This document shows positions 34,914-43,687 of a stretch of DNA of 64,000 nt, piece by piece. Positions within the stretch are counted from its first letter, which is position 1. Each line of letters begins with the position of its first letter. The notes under the pieces are model-generated. The model was not told where the DNA came from, made no database searches, and saw only the letters and a list, made by a program, of their open reading frames with translations. The DNA is from Blasia pusilla (lineage: Eukaryota; Marchantiophyta; Marchantiopsida; Blasiales): contig CM114272.1 in assembly GCA_050084515.1 (NCBI GenBank), positions 59,520,001 through 59,584,000 of the forward strand. The letters run 5' to 3'. The position numbers and the translations under genes were made by a program.

Positions 34914-35930
34914 TGCCTAGAGGAGGGTGTTAGGGTGTTAGATCTCTTCGGAGGGATTAGCACCGGATTGGCTGCACTATTGCAGGCGGGCATACGGGTG
35001 CATCAGTACCTTTATGTGGAGAGAGATGAGACCGCGTGGCGAATATCATTACATCACGTGGCGAGATTAGTCCAGAGGTATCCTAAGTTGTTGTCGGTAT
35101 CTGCAGTACGGGGATACCTGCATACGCTACCCGCCGACATCTCTTTGGTGGGGGCACATGATCTGGATAGAGTTGGCACCATTCATTTGGTGATTGCTGG
35201 ATGGCCATGTCAGGGTCATTCATCAGCTGGCCGAGGATTTGGATTGCAGGATCCGAGGTCAGGGATGTTTTGGGAGATGCTGCGAGTAGTACGACACTTG
35301 CAGGAGAGTCAGATATGTTCTCCAGCATACATTTTGGAGAACGTGCCATTTTTGGGAGACACTCGTCCACGTGTGATGACAAGTGTACATCAGGTGAGGT
35401 CCTGGTTGGGACTTGCTATGTTGTTAGATGCAGCTAGAGTTGGGTCACGTACCCATCGTCCACAACTATGGTGCACGAACCTGATACCATCAGAGGTACT
35501 GAGTCGAGCATACGGTGGAGTCCAGAGAGCACCACATCTCACAATGGATGCTATTTTGGGCTCAAGGCGTCGATCTCAGGTGGTGACACGGGATGATAGA
35601 CCACCGTTGGCCATGGCCAATAGGGTGGGGGAGTTGAGGGCAGCCTTACCTACGTTGGTAAGCTTCCCAGTATCCCATGCCTTTCATCAAGGAGGGCCAA
35701 GCATGATTTGGGATGAGGTGACCGAAGCATTGGAGGAGCCTACAGCAGATGAGAGCGACCGCGCCATGGGGTTTACTACCGGTACTACGGCGGTGCCAGG
35801 GATGAGTGAGGCATCCCGGAGACAGGTGTTCAAGCAGGCGATGGACCTCAACTGTCTCACGTGGATAGTCAGCCTAGGTATGGCTGAGCAGAGACGGATG
35901 CGAGTGTCATCCATGCCGTCACGTCCATGA
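34914..35930 (+). CDS. C5-cytosine DNA methyltransferase domain inside E3 pol
   Basis: This is the longest open frame in the window, 338 codons from just after a TAG at 34,911 to TGA 35,928-35,930. It has no ATG of its own and its upstream sequence matches the pol linker of E2, so it is a polyprotein domain. Numbering from codon 34,935: motif I D-L-F-G-G-I-S-T-G-L at 3-12; an acidic Y-V-E at 27-29; catalytic motif IV G-W-P-C-Q-G at 89-94 (Cys codon 35,208-35,210); R-S-G-M-F-W-E-M-L-R at 108-117; motif VI E-N-V at 135-137; a weak motif VIII H-R-P-Q-L-W at 174-179; R-A-M-G-F at 276-280; and a motif-X-like end near 303-312. The fold is complete. The domain would methylate cytosines using AdoMet, plausibly on the element's own DNA. 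Motif I resembles DNMT3/DRM enzymes and motif IV resembles DNMT1/CMT or Dcm, so I leave the subfamily open. The same frame continues past the stop into the reverse transcriptase. Confidence 0.85.
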   Translation, partial: CLEEGVRVLDLFGGISTGLAALLQAGIRVHQYLYVERDETAWRISLHHVARLVQRYPKLLSVSAVRGYLHTLPADISLVGAHDLDRVGTIHLVIAGWPCQGHSSAGRGFGLQDPRSGMFWEMLRVVRHLQESQICSPAYILENVPFLGDTRPRVMTSVHQVRSWLGLAMLLDAARVGSRTHRPQLWCTNLIPSEVLSRAYGGVQRAPHLTMDAILGSRRRSQVVTRDDRPPLAMANRVGELRAALPTLVSFPVSHAFHQGGPSMIWDEVTEALEEPTADESDRAMGFTTGTTAVPGMSEASRRQVFKQAMDLNCLTWIVSLGMAEQRRMRVSSMPSRP

Positions 35931-36140
35931 GTTGGACCATTTCCTACACGGTCTGTACAGGCATTGGCTGGGGGCGAGACGAGGAGAGATAGGCACCCAT
36001 GGACTTCTTGGGACATCGTTCGAGCAGAGAGTGCGAAGGCGGCTAGAGAAGCACATGTTCATTTTTCGGATGTGGAGCATGGTGTAGGAGGTCAGAGTGG
36101 AGTGGCTGTTGTGGAGGTGGCTAGGGTTGCTACATAGCAA

Positions 36141-36962
36141 CCAAAGCCGGAGGTTGTGTCCTCTCTGAGTGAGGTCACGATGGAGACTTGGGAGCCTGTG
36201 ATAGGTCTCAAGTTGATAGGAGGAGAGCGACGGCGAGTTCATAGGTTTCTGAGAGGGCATGTCAGTTATTTTGCATTCAGTATGAGAGACTTGGGTACGC
36301 TGAAGGGTCCCGGGATACGGATTGAGTTGGCTAGTGATACGCCGATCTATCGTCGACCCTACAGGTATTCTGATATGGAGCGAGCCTTGATTCAGAGCAA
36401 GAGTCATGACTTGTTGGAGGCAAGACTTATGGAGTTATCACATGGGGAGTATGCATCTGCCACAGTCATGCCGACGAAGAAGGATATGTATGGCAATTGG
36501 ACGGATAGGCGGATGTGTGGAGATTACCGTCCTATCAATCGACAGACGAGGTCAGATCGGTACGCCATGCCTACTCCTGAGGAGATCTTTGATGCGGTAG
36601 GGCATGCAAAGATCTTCAGTACTTTAGATCTCCGTGCTGGCTATCATCAGCTTCCTATCAGCTTGGAGGATAGGGAGAAGACAACATTCTGGGGGATAGA
36701 TCGGTTCGGGAGAGACTGCTTGTATCAGTGGCGGTTCTTACTATTTGGGTTGAAGAACGCGCCTGCAGAGTTTCAGAGAGTGATGGATAGGATTCTGGCT
36801 GGCTTGGATTTTGTACGATGTTACATAGATGATATTCTTATCTTCAGTTCCACGGTTGAGGAGCATGAGCGACATTTGGAGGAGGTGTTTCGGAGATTGC
36901 AGTTACATGGACTGAAGTTACATCCAGGCAAGTGCTGATTCTTTCACAAGCAGATTGAGTAC
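36141..36962 (+). pseudogene. E3 reverse transcriptase
   Basis: The domain is in the same frame as the DNMT and is separated from it by TGA 35,928 and TAG 36,135. Conserved blocks are Y-R-R-P-Y-R-Y-S-D, R-M-C-G-D-Y-R-P-I-N (the substrate-binding region), F-S-T-L-D-L-R-A-G-Y-H-Q (first catalytic Asp), F-G-L-K-N-A-P-A-E-F-Q-R and C-Y-I-D-D-I-L-I-F-S (catalytic Y-x-D-D). All three catalytic aspartates are present. TGA 36,936-36,938 interrupts the frame just before the E-Y-L-G-H-T thumb-region block. It copies the element's RNA into DNA. Confidence 0.85.
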
Positions 36963-37655
36963 TTGGGACATACCATATACCCGAGTGGGTTAGGCGTTCA
37001 GCAGACGAAGGTAGAGGCTATTGTGCAGATTCCTTGCCCTACAGATGTGAGTCGAGTCCGAGCATTTCTTGGACTGGCGAACTTCTATCGACGGTATGTC
37101 AAGGATTTTAGTGCGATCGCAAAGTCTTTGACCTTGTTGATGAGGCTTGATCAGGTTTGGTTGTGGGGAGATGATCAGGAGCGAGCATTTCAGGAGCTCA
37201 AGGATAGGTTGACGTCCTCACCCATTTTACAGAGACCGGTTAGGGGTCGCCCATTCCAGTTACATACGGATTGGAGGATGTTGGGTCTAGGAGCAGTGCT
37301 TACTCAGAGGGATGACGAGGAGAGGGAGTTCGTTGTGGCTTATGCAAGCCGATCAAACAACATTGCAAAGGCAAAGTACAGCTCCTACGAGGGAGAGTGC
37401 TTGGCTGCAGTATGGGCCGTGGCACAATTTAGGTGCTATTTATTCGGCAACCCTTTCACACTTATCACTAATCATCAGCCGTTGAGGTGGTTGATGGAGT
37501 CCGACAAGCTTACGGGAAAGCTTGCCAGGTGGGCTCTATTACTACAGGAGTATGAGTTTGAGGTGGTTCATAGGCCAGGTCGGCTGAACCAGGATGCGGA
37601 TGAGTTGAGTCGTAACCCATGTCCAAGTCAGAGAGACGACACAGGAGCTCGATGA
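36963..37655 (+). pseudogene. E3 RNase H and reverse transcriptase thumb
   Basis: The frame is the same as the reverse transcriptase. It starts with G-H-T-I-Y-P-S-G-L-G-V and F-L-G-L-A-N-F-Y-R-R-Y-V, typical of gypsy elements. RNase H follows with L-H-T-D (catalytic Asp), Y-E-G-E-C-L-A-A-V-W-A (catalytic Glu) and I-T-N-H-Q-P-L. In the last block the usual Asp before His is Asn, a change explained by one G to A transition. The C-terminal H-R-P-G-R-L-N-Q-D-A-D-E-L-S-R is classical. The frame ends at TGA 37,653-37,655. Confidence 0.8.
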
Positions 37656-37733
37656 CACGGAGAGAGTGATGAGGAGATGGTGCCCGGTTGGCATGCATCT
37701 GCCTATCTTTGTTGGTTGACTATGGCAGGTTAG

Positions 37734-38660
37734 CAACAGGTGATCACTCCAGTGGTGGGTTTGGATGATGAGTCTTTGGATCCGGAGGTTAGTGAGAAGG
37801 CGACAGGTGGTCGTGACATCCATGACGACGTGGAGGTTGTGGAGTTCTTGCGCACTGGCGTCATTGTGAGTACAATGAGTGCTAGGGAGCGGGATCGGAT
37901 CCTACAGAGAGCCAAGAGGTTCACGTGGGAGGGGACTCACATTTTGCGGGTATGGGGAGATGGTAGGATATGAGCAGTACCTCATCCTTCCCAGCGAGCA
38001 CGTGTAGTGCGACATGCCCATGAGGAGTTGGGACATTTCGGAATAAAGCGTACTTACAGCTTACTCCAGGTTCAGTATTGGTGGCGCGGCATGCATACTG
38101 GGATACAGCAGTTTGTGGCCAGATGTATGGTATGTGAAAGAGTGCAAGCATCCTTCAATGCTCCCACTCCGCAGTTACATCCTTTGCCGATTGTGGGTTT
38201 AGGTTATCGGTGGAGTTTAGACTTTGCGAGATCTTTGCCATTGACATGGCGTCATCATAGGTACGTCTTGGTCATGGTGGAGCATTTCTCCAAGTGGATA
38301 GAGTTGGTGGCACTACCAGACAAGGCGAGCGAGGGAACAGCTTATGCGTTTCTAGATCGTGTGCTTAGTCACTTTGGTGCACTGGCGGAGGTGTTGACTG
38401 ACCAAGGTACCAAGTTCAGGGGAGAGTTTCAGGCCTTGTATGATCAGGCGCTGATAGATCACCGCACCACATCCAGAGATCATCCTGAGGCGGATGGGTT
38501 GGCGGAGAGAGTGGTACAGACGGTGAAGAGAGGATTGCGCAAGTATGGCTTGCAGCGGGGACAGTTGAGGGAGTGAGACCTACAAGTGTCATGGTTGGCT
38601 ATGGGTTATCGCTTTAGTCGACAGGCATCCTTGGCGTCATTTTCACCGTACTTTTTGCTC
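37734..38660 (+). pseudogene. E3 DDE integrase
   Basis: The frame is the same as RT, interrupted at TGA 37,971 and TGA 38,574. The HHCC zinc-binding region (H-E-E-L-G-H-F-G and C-M-V-C) is followed by the catalytic core: W-S-L-D-F-A-R (Asp), L-T-D-Q-G-T-K-F (Asp) and H-P-E-A-D-G-L-A-E-R-V (Glu). All three acidic residues are present. The stop at 38,574 falls at a position that is usually Trp (R-E-stop-D-L-Q-V). A frameshift lies between 38,577 and 38,660. Integrase inserts the DNA copy and normally leaves a short target duplication, consistent with the flanking AAATT. Confidence 0.85.
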
Positions 38661-38661
38661 T

Positions 38662-39114
38662 TTGGGAGAGCGAGATTTACCTGCAGCGATTCGACGTGAC
38701 ATGGTGGAGGTGTTAGATCTTGATGATCCAGGTGTGTGGGTACAAGCATGTTCTCAGAGGGCAGAATTTTTTCGTAGAGTTATGCCTATGGCCTTTGAGA
38801 ACTTAGCTATTGCCCAGCATAGAGATACATTGAGGTACGCGACCATTCATGGAGGACGTTATCGTCCAGGGATTAGGAGGTTTCATCCTGGAGATTACGT
38901 GTATTTACGGTAGGCGGCACCCACGACGCTAGATGTCACTGCAGGGTACACGATCCTACGTGTGCGCGAGGTATTACCGACCGGAGTCCTCATGTTGGAG
39001 GGACGGGATGATATGGTTTGGAAGGATCATGTGCGCAATTGTGCGCCATGTCATCTTCCGAACGTAGATGGGACGGTGAATCCGAGCTTGGCAGTGATAC
39101 CTGCAGGCTTGAGG
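38662..39114 (+). pseudogene. E3 integrase C-terminal region
   Basis: The frame is shifted relative to the integrase core. It starts with G-E-R-D-L-P-A and runs to Y-R-P-G-I-R-R-F-H-P-G-D-Y-V-Y-L-R, the G-D-x-V-x-L block that ends many gypsy integrases. After TAG 38,911-38,913 the same frame continues with W-K-D-H-V-R-N-C-A-P-C-H-L-P. That part resembles the small beta-barrel region that precedes chromodomains in other gypsy elements, but no chromodomain is seen. Confidence 0.6.
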
Positions 39115-39255
39115 TGAATGTTGTGCGGATCTGCGAGGGGTGCAGCCACCATGTTGGTATGTGATGGTTGTTCTCGAGGGTGGCATATGTCATGTCTGAT
39201 CCCCCCTCTTGATGTGGTTCCCACGGGACGATGGATGTGTCTGAGATGTGTATAG
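39115..39255 (+). pseudogene. PHD-like zinc finger at the end of E3 pol
   Basis: The frame is the same as the integrase tail. The residues run L-C-G-S-A, then L-V-C-D-G-C-S-R-G-W-H-M-S-C, then P-P-L-D-V-V-P-T-G-R-W-M-C-L-R-C-V before TAG 39,253-39,255. Spacing and the W-H, P-P-L and G-x-W-x-C-x-x-C features match the PHD-finger family, which reads histone tails. Only seven of the eight zinc ligands are visible. The expected first cysteine falls exactly at TGA 39,115-39,117, three residues before the second ligand. In other gypsy elements a chromodomain at this place directs integration; a PHD finger could do the same, which is inference. Confidence 0.7.
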
Positions 39256-39322
39256 GGTAGTAGGTCATGTTAGAGAGATGTGATATTTTCAATCTGGAGT
39301 TGGGAGGATCCAACTGCCAGCT

Positions 39323-39332
39323 AGGGGGGCGG
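39323..39332 (+). promoter_or_regulatory. Polypurine-tract-like sequence of E3
   Basis: AGGGGGGCGG lies directly before repeat B1. A polypurine tract normally primes plus-strand synthesis immediately upstream of the 3' LTR. If this is the tract, the 3' repeat would start with B1 and not with A2. Confidence 0.45.
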
Positions 39333-39469
39333 TTGTGTGATCTCCATATATATGTATGAGTTGATTTTTTGTACATGTGTGGATCGACTCGTGTGTGGGG
39401 AAGATCGGTGTTGTGTGGTGTAGATGTGACCAGCGATGTATATTGTGTAGCGATATGTATGCGCACGAC
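39332..39469 (+). repeat. Repeat B1 of E3
   Basis: 138 bp from GTTGTGTGATCTCC to GCGCACGAC, matching B2 (39,903-40,040) base for base except for about five substitutions. A2 follows with no gap. Confidence 0.85.
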
Positions 39470-40041
39470 TGTCACATCTGAGTAGCCGATAGGTCAAGAT
39501 CTATCGTGGATAGGACGTAGGAGCCAGCGGAATATCTTGAGTGTAACTTTGTCCCACGGTGTCGGATGAGGTTGAAGATAGGTCCATTATGTCAGGAACG
39601 TCGTTTCTGACAACTTTCATGTTGAGGTCTTTTACAGCCAGGTGACTTGTTGACCGGGTCACCCGCCCCTGGTAACCTGTGCGCGCAGGTTACCAAGGGG
39701 AGGGCTATTTTTAGGGGAAGAGCCTTTTGGCTCTTCCCAACCCTATATAAGAGAGGAAGATGGCTTTCCTAAGCCATCTTTCTCATGTTGGGTTGTTGGA
39801 GCACCTCCCTTGTATGTGTGTGAGCTACGACTACGGTGCTAGGCTCGATATGCCGAGTTGAGTTTTAGGCCGGGTGTGTCGTTTTTACTACTCTTTATTT
39901 TTGTTGTGTGATCTCCATGTATATGTATGAGTTGATTTTTTGTACATGTGTGGATTGACCCGTGTGTGGGGAAGATCGGTGTTGTGTGGTGTAGATGTGA
40001 CCAGCGATGTATGTTGTGTAGCGATATGTATACGCACGACA
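39470..40041 (+). repeat. 3' LTR-like repeat A2-B2 of E3
   Basis: A2 (39,470-39,902) repeats A1, and B2 (39,903-40,040) repeats B1. The ends TGTC...GACA mirror those of the E1 LTR. TATATAAG and the three stem-loops are kept. AAATT from the host satellite follows directly. Confidence 0.8.
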
Positions 40042-41060
40042 AATTCCAAAAATGCCAAGGTCATTTCTAAGATGCACTAGGAGAACTTTTAATGAATTTT
40101 TAATTTTTAATTTCTCCCTAAAACCAACAATATCCATTTGGCCCAAAAGCTTTATAGGCTTGTGCATAATTTTTTCCCTTTCAAACCTTCTCTGAATTTT
40201 CAAAAAATATAATCTGGTACTTAAAATTACAAGAATGCAAAGATCATTTCAATATATCTTACACTCACAATGAGACATTTTAATAACAAAAATGAGTGTG
40301 AGATTCTTCACTTCAACCAAAAATATCTAGTCGGCCTTCAACTTGCTAATGGTGGGCTTGTCCATTTTCTTTCCTTGCACCTTACTCAAAAACTTCAAAG
40401 AAAGATGATGCTCAACTATTCAACATGTTAATGACCTCGGTAGTTTTGGAGATTGGAGTGTACACTCCAATCTACAAAACTCCCAAGATCATTTACAAGT
40501 CACATAGTTAGAATTTCTAATGACATGTAAGCTTGAGATTTTTCACTTGAATCTAAACCACCCACTTCCATTAAAAGTTAGTGGAATAAGATACTACTTT
40601 TTTCTAAAATTTCAAGGAGTGTGACCACATCATTAGCTTAAAACTCTAGAAATCCCACGTTGATTTTTCAAAGGTATGATCCAACCTTTTCACCCAAAAT
40701 ATGCTTCATGTTTCTCACATCCATTTAGGCTTAGACTTGGTGGGATTCTTTCTTTTAGTTTCTTACCACCTTTAATAAAGGTTTATAAGAAGAAGACCAT
40801 ATACTCCAAGCTCAAGATTTCCCAAGGTCATTTCTTGCATGCCTCCTCACACCTTCTAATGAAGAATGAGCTTGGGATTTTTCATTCCAATGAGAATAAT
40901 TAATCTTGCATTACCTTAAACTTCATAGAATCATGCACTTTCTTTTCTTATACCTTCCATAATATTTTGCAAGGAACAAGGCCATGGCCTCCAATCTGCA
41001 AAAAAGCCCAAGGCTTTTTCTTATAGGCTTGATGACAGAGAGGTCTTTCAATAAAAAAAT
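40042..41060. repeat. Degenerate satellite of about 165-185 bp, right part
   Basis: AAGGTCATTTCT-type blocks recur at about 40,059, 40,229, 40,487, 40,830 and 41,010, with CCAAAAATAT/CATTTGGCC-type blocks between them. The spacing is one to two periods of about 170-180 bp. No coding sequence is seen. Confidence 0.6.
40442..40481. repeat. 40-bp palindrome in the satellite
   Basis: AGTTTTG and CAAAACT flank the perfect 24-bp core palindrome at 40,450-40,473 (AGATTGGAGTGT and its complement). Only one base pair is mismatched over 40 bp. Confidence 0.75.
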
Positions 41061-42169
41061 GCCTAATACGTAATTTTACCTAAGATTCAAATTGTGAAGC
41101 TTTTAAAAATTAATCAGATATTTAGGTTCAACCAAACTAAAAATGGTATGATTATTTTTTAAATTTCATGAAAGTTCTAGTGAAAGCATAATATATAAAA
41201 ACCATTGTTTATTGAAAATTTATGCTCCAAACTTAGTCATATTTCTAGCATAAATAGATTTTTCCTCATGTAATCCTTCTTTTATATCATTCATAGAATA
41301 ATAAAATCCATTCTCGTATTTTCTTGAAAACATGTGCCCATGGCCTTCATAATCATCAACTAATTCCTTACGGTAATCTTCCTTTGTGTGTTGTTAATTT
41401 TTTTACAATCCATCTATATTGCGCAACAACATGTAGACGCATTCGTGTTGACATATTAAGTCCAAGTGGTTGGTAGTTACTGGTATCATTTTCCGATCGG
41501 TATGACTAACCAATGTTGCATTTTCTTACAAGTATCAATGGTTTATTTCACTAAGTTGGTTTTCGGGTTGGCTTGTTGCAATTATCTTTTTTCATTTTTT
41601 CCTTTGCACATGCCCTTCTTAATATGCTTGCCTTTCTTTTTTCTCTCTCTAGATTTTTTTTATTAGAATCTAAAAAAAATTAACGTTTCATAGGATGCCA
41701 AAATCTCAAGTCACACAATTTAAAAATTAAATTTTTTTTTGTGAAATTTGTCTCTCCTTATGGTACCTTATTTTCATTCATAATGATTTTCATATTAATA
41801 TGAAATAAGATATATGTCCTATGATAATATTTTTAACTGGATAATAGAACATTGATATTTTACAAATTATAAATTTATTTATTTTACATCTTATAAATCC
41901 ATGTATTACATACCAAAAACTTCCGAATATAAGCACAATATTCTCTTTATCTTTTGAGATGAATAAATTTTAGTCTTAGTATGAATGAAAGATTCCATAG
42001 AATTTCGCTATTAGATGTGTTAAAAAGCATACTTATTTTCAGTAAATAATTCAGACCTGACCGTCGGCGTAAACGCGTTAACTGGAACTCATACACAGTC
42101 AACGGCAACAGCAATCGCAGCAGCGGTCAGTGCATGCCCCGCCTTCACTAACACAGAAAAGTAAAAACT
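41061..42169. other. AT-rich stretch; possible LINE tail
   Basis: No gene is recognised. At about 41,525-41,640 the sequence GGTTGGCTTGTTGCAATTATC and its surroundings resemble the 3' end of the LINE-like insert at 45,820-45,890. It may be another, heavily truncated copy. The match is weak. Confidence 0.3.
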
Positions 42170-42573
42170 TCCCGCACTTCCGCATAATTTCTATTAGTTG
42201 TCATAAACAACATCGGAAGATACGAGACTCCGTTCATACCACGTAATAGTGGGAATATTCTTAGTCGCTCGGAGTCTCCTCGACGTGAAAAGTCCCCGGC
42301 AAACAATGGAGAGCGAACGCATGTCCCAGGTCCCGAGACAAACCCGAACGACCGAAGGTGGAGTCATAGCGTCATAGCAGTCCTGAGAAGCCGCCATTTG
42401 AATTGAATGCTATGCTCACGGGTAGTCTGACATGGAATTTGTCGCATAGAGTCATAGACTGCGTGTTCGGACTGGCCCATGGCGCGTGTTCAAAGCGTGA
42501 CCGGAGACTTTGTAGTTCTCTGCTCTACGAGCGGAAATAGGCTTGTGCGCGTCCATGTGGCTGGGCGAGGGGG

Positions 42574-42580
42574 TATAAGT
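42574..42580 (+). promoter_or_regulatory. TATA box of gene A3
   Basis: TATAAGT lies 302 bp before the A3 ATG, preceded by CTTGTGCGCGT as in the other A promoters. Confidence 0.6.
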
Positions 42581-42875
42581 GCCGGATCACTGTTCTTATG
42601 CTCATCAGTCTGAAGCGCATGCAGCTCAAACGCCTGCCCTCTGTCTCTCCTGCGGATCTTCTCCAAGTCGACTCAAAAGTCTAGTGCATATGAATCCCAG
42701 CTAGCGAAGCAGCCACATCAAGAACTCCTAGCTATCTAGGTCTTCAGTTTAATATTCTCATCTCGAGATCTTCTTGATAAACTCGCGAGGGGTGTTTTCT
42801 ACTTTCGCGCCTTCGAGATCATTTTGAACCGGGCAGTACTTGATCTTCCAGAGCGGATTCGATATAAATTACCAA

Positions 42876-43413
42876 ATGGCTGATTACAATGATGTAAGTG
42901 GGTGCTCGCTATGGCGCGGTGATGGCTCCCAGTGTTTTTCTATGACGGCAGAATACAATTTCGTTGGATATTATGAAGTGTGAGAGCAATGCCGAAGAGT
43001 ACTGATGTCTCTGCTTTCAATTTCGTCATCTCAGGTCTTTGGCAACGATGATTGTCCTCCTTGGCTCACTGCTTCTCAGGAAAGTGAATTCGACAGTGAA
43101 GCCACCACAGTTGACCAGCTGTATCCAAAGGCATTGCGTGGTGGGTTCTCGTGCGTAACTTCGCGGTCAGGGCAGACTCCGGTAAGAGAAGCTTCTGGTG
43201 TTGATATTCACTTGGCTTCCCTGCATACTCAGATGCTCCTTTGGCCGGGGTGGACGCTATAAGTCATAGTGTTCATAGCTCTTGTAAAACATGGGGTGGT
43301 TCACAATTTTTCGCCTGGTACTGATGAGAAAGAATGCTCTTGCATGGCAGATCGTGGTGACTGACGGGAACGTTACAAGCGCATCAATGGTAGCTACCCT
43401 GCATCGTGGCTGA
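42876..43413 (+). CDS. A3: small three-exon gene of the A type (75 aa)
   Basis: Exons are 42,876-42,893 (MADYND), 43,035-43,181 (49 codons) and 43,351-43,413 (20 codons plus TGA). Introns of 141 and 169 bp begin GTAAGT and GTAAGAG and end CTCAG and GGCAG. The core FGNDDCPPWLTASQESEF and the second cysteine (G-F-S-C) are both kept. Exon 3 runs I-V-V-T-D-G-N and ends L-H-R-G. There is no signal peptide or membrane segment. All elements are intact, so it is a good candidate for expression. The family is not recognised. Confidence 0.65.
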
Positions 43414-43468
43414 TTCCCGTCTGCGACGGCTAAACGGAGATTGAAATAGACTCTCAAACCATGCCTGG

Positions 43469-43687
43469 ATGCGGAATATGACCTTCGCATGGAAAGCCTT
43501 GGAATTCGAGGAGCCGGATCGAGATGCACCACGATCCGATTCGCTCCGTACGCAGAGCATGGTCCCGCAGGGCATTGTCACAAGGTGTGGTAGATCGAGC
43601 TGCACTTTCAATCATGCTGTGCACATATGCTTCACGAAAATTTGCGCCAACAAGATCTTGGAGATTTTCGAGGATGGAGGTCGATAG
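43469..43687 (+). CDS. Low-confidence frame downstream of A3
   Basis: A 72-codon frame contains F-A-W-K-A-L-E-F-E-E, then S-M-V-P-Q-G-I-V-T and an acidic end I-F-E-D-G-G-R. The frame downstream of A4 (55,540-55,752) keeps the same length class and end. A3 and A4 share it, but A1 and A2 have shifts or stops. It could be a second small gene or the 3' untranslated region of A3. Confidence 0.25.
   Translation: MRNMTFAWKALEFEEPDRDAPRSDSLRTQSMVPQGIVTRCGRSSCTFNHAVHICFTKICANKILEIFEDGGR

Larger units (their letters stand above)
31399..40041 (+). mobile_element. Ty3/gypsy-like retrotransposon E3 carrying a DNA methyltransferase and a PHD-like finger
   Basis: The order on the + strand is 5' repeat A1 (31,399-31,878), leader, gag, aspartic protease, DNMT, reverse transcriptase, RNase H, integrase and PHD-like finger. 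A purine tract AGGGGGGCGG (39,323-39,332) follows, then B1, A2 and B2. AAATT stands directly before the first TGTC and directly after CACGAC at the other end, which fits a 4-5 bp target-site duplication. The host satellite resumes on both sides. Pol is broken by about twelve in-frame stops and a few frameshifts, and the gag knuckle and the post-protease segment seen in E2 are missing. This copy is therefore not autonomous. The Ty3/gypsy assignment rests on the order RT - RNase H - integrase and the DDE integrase. Confidence 0.88.

Noticed and set aside
34935-35930. Methyltransferase as a separate gene starting at 34,935
   Set aside because: The codon at 34,935 is GTG, not ATG, and the conserved pol linker continues upstream in the same frame, so it is a polyprotein domain.
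31399-40041. E3 as a DIRS/Ngaro tyrosine-recombinase element because of the A...B-A-B layout
   Set aside because: The integrase has the HHCC region and a D-D-E core, the domain order is Ty3/gypsy, and AAATT flanks both ends. No tyrosine recombinase is seen.
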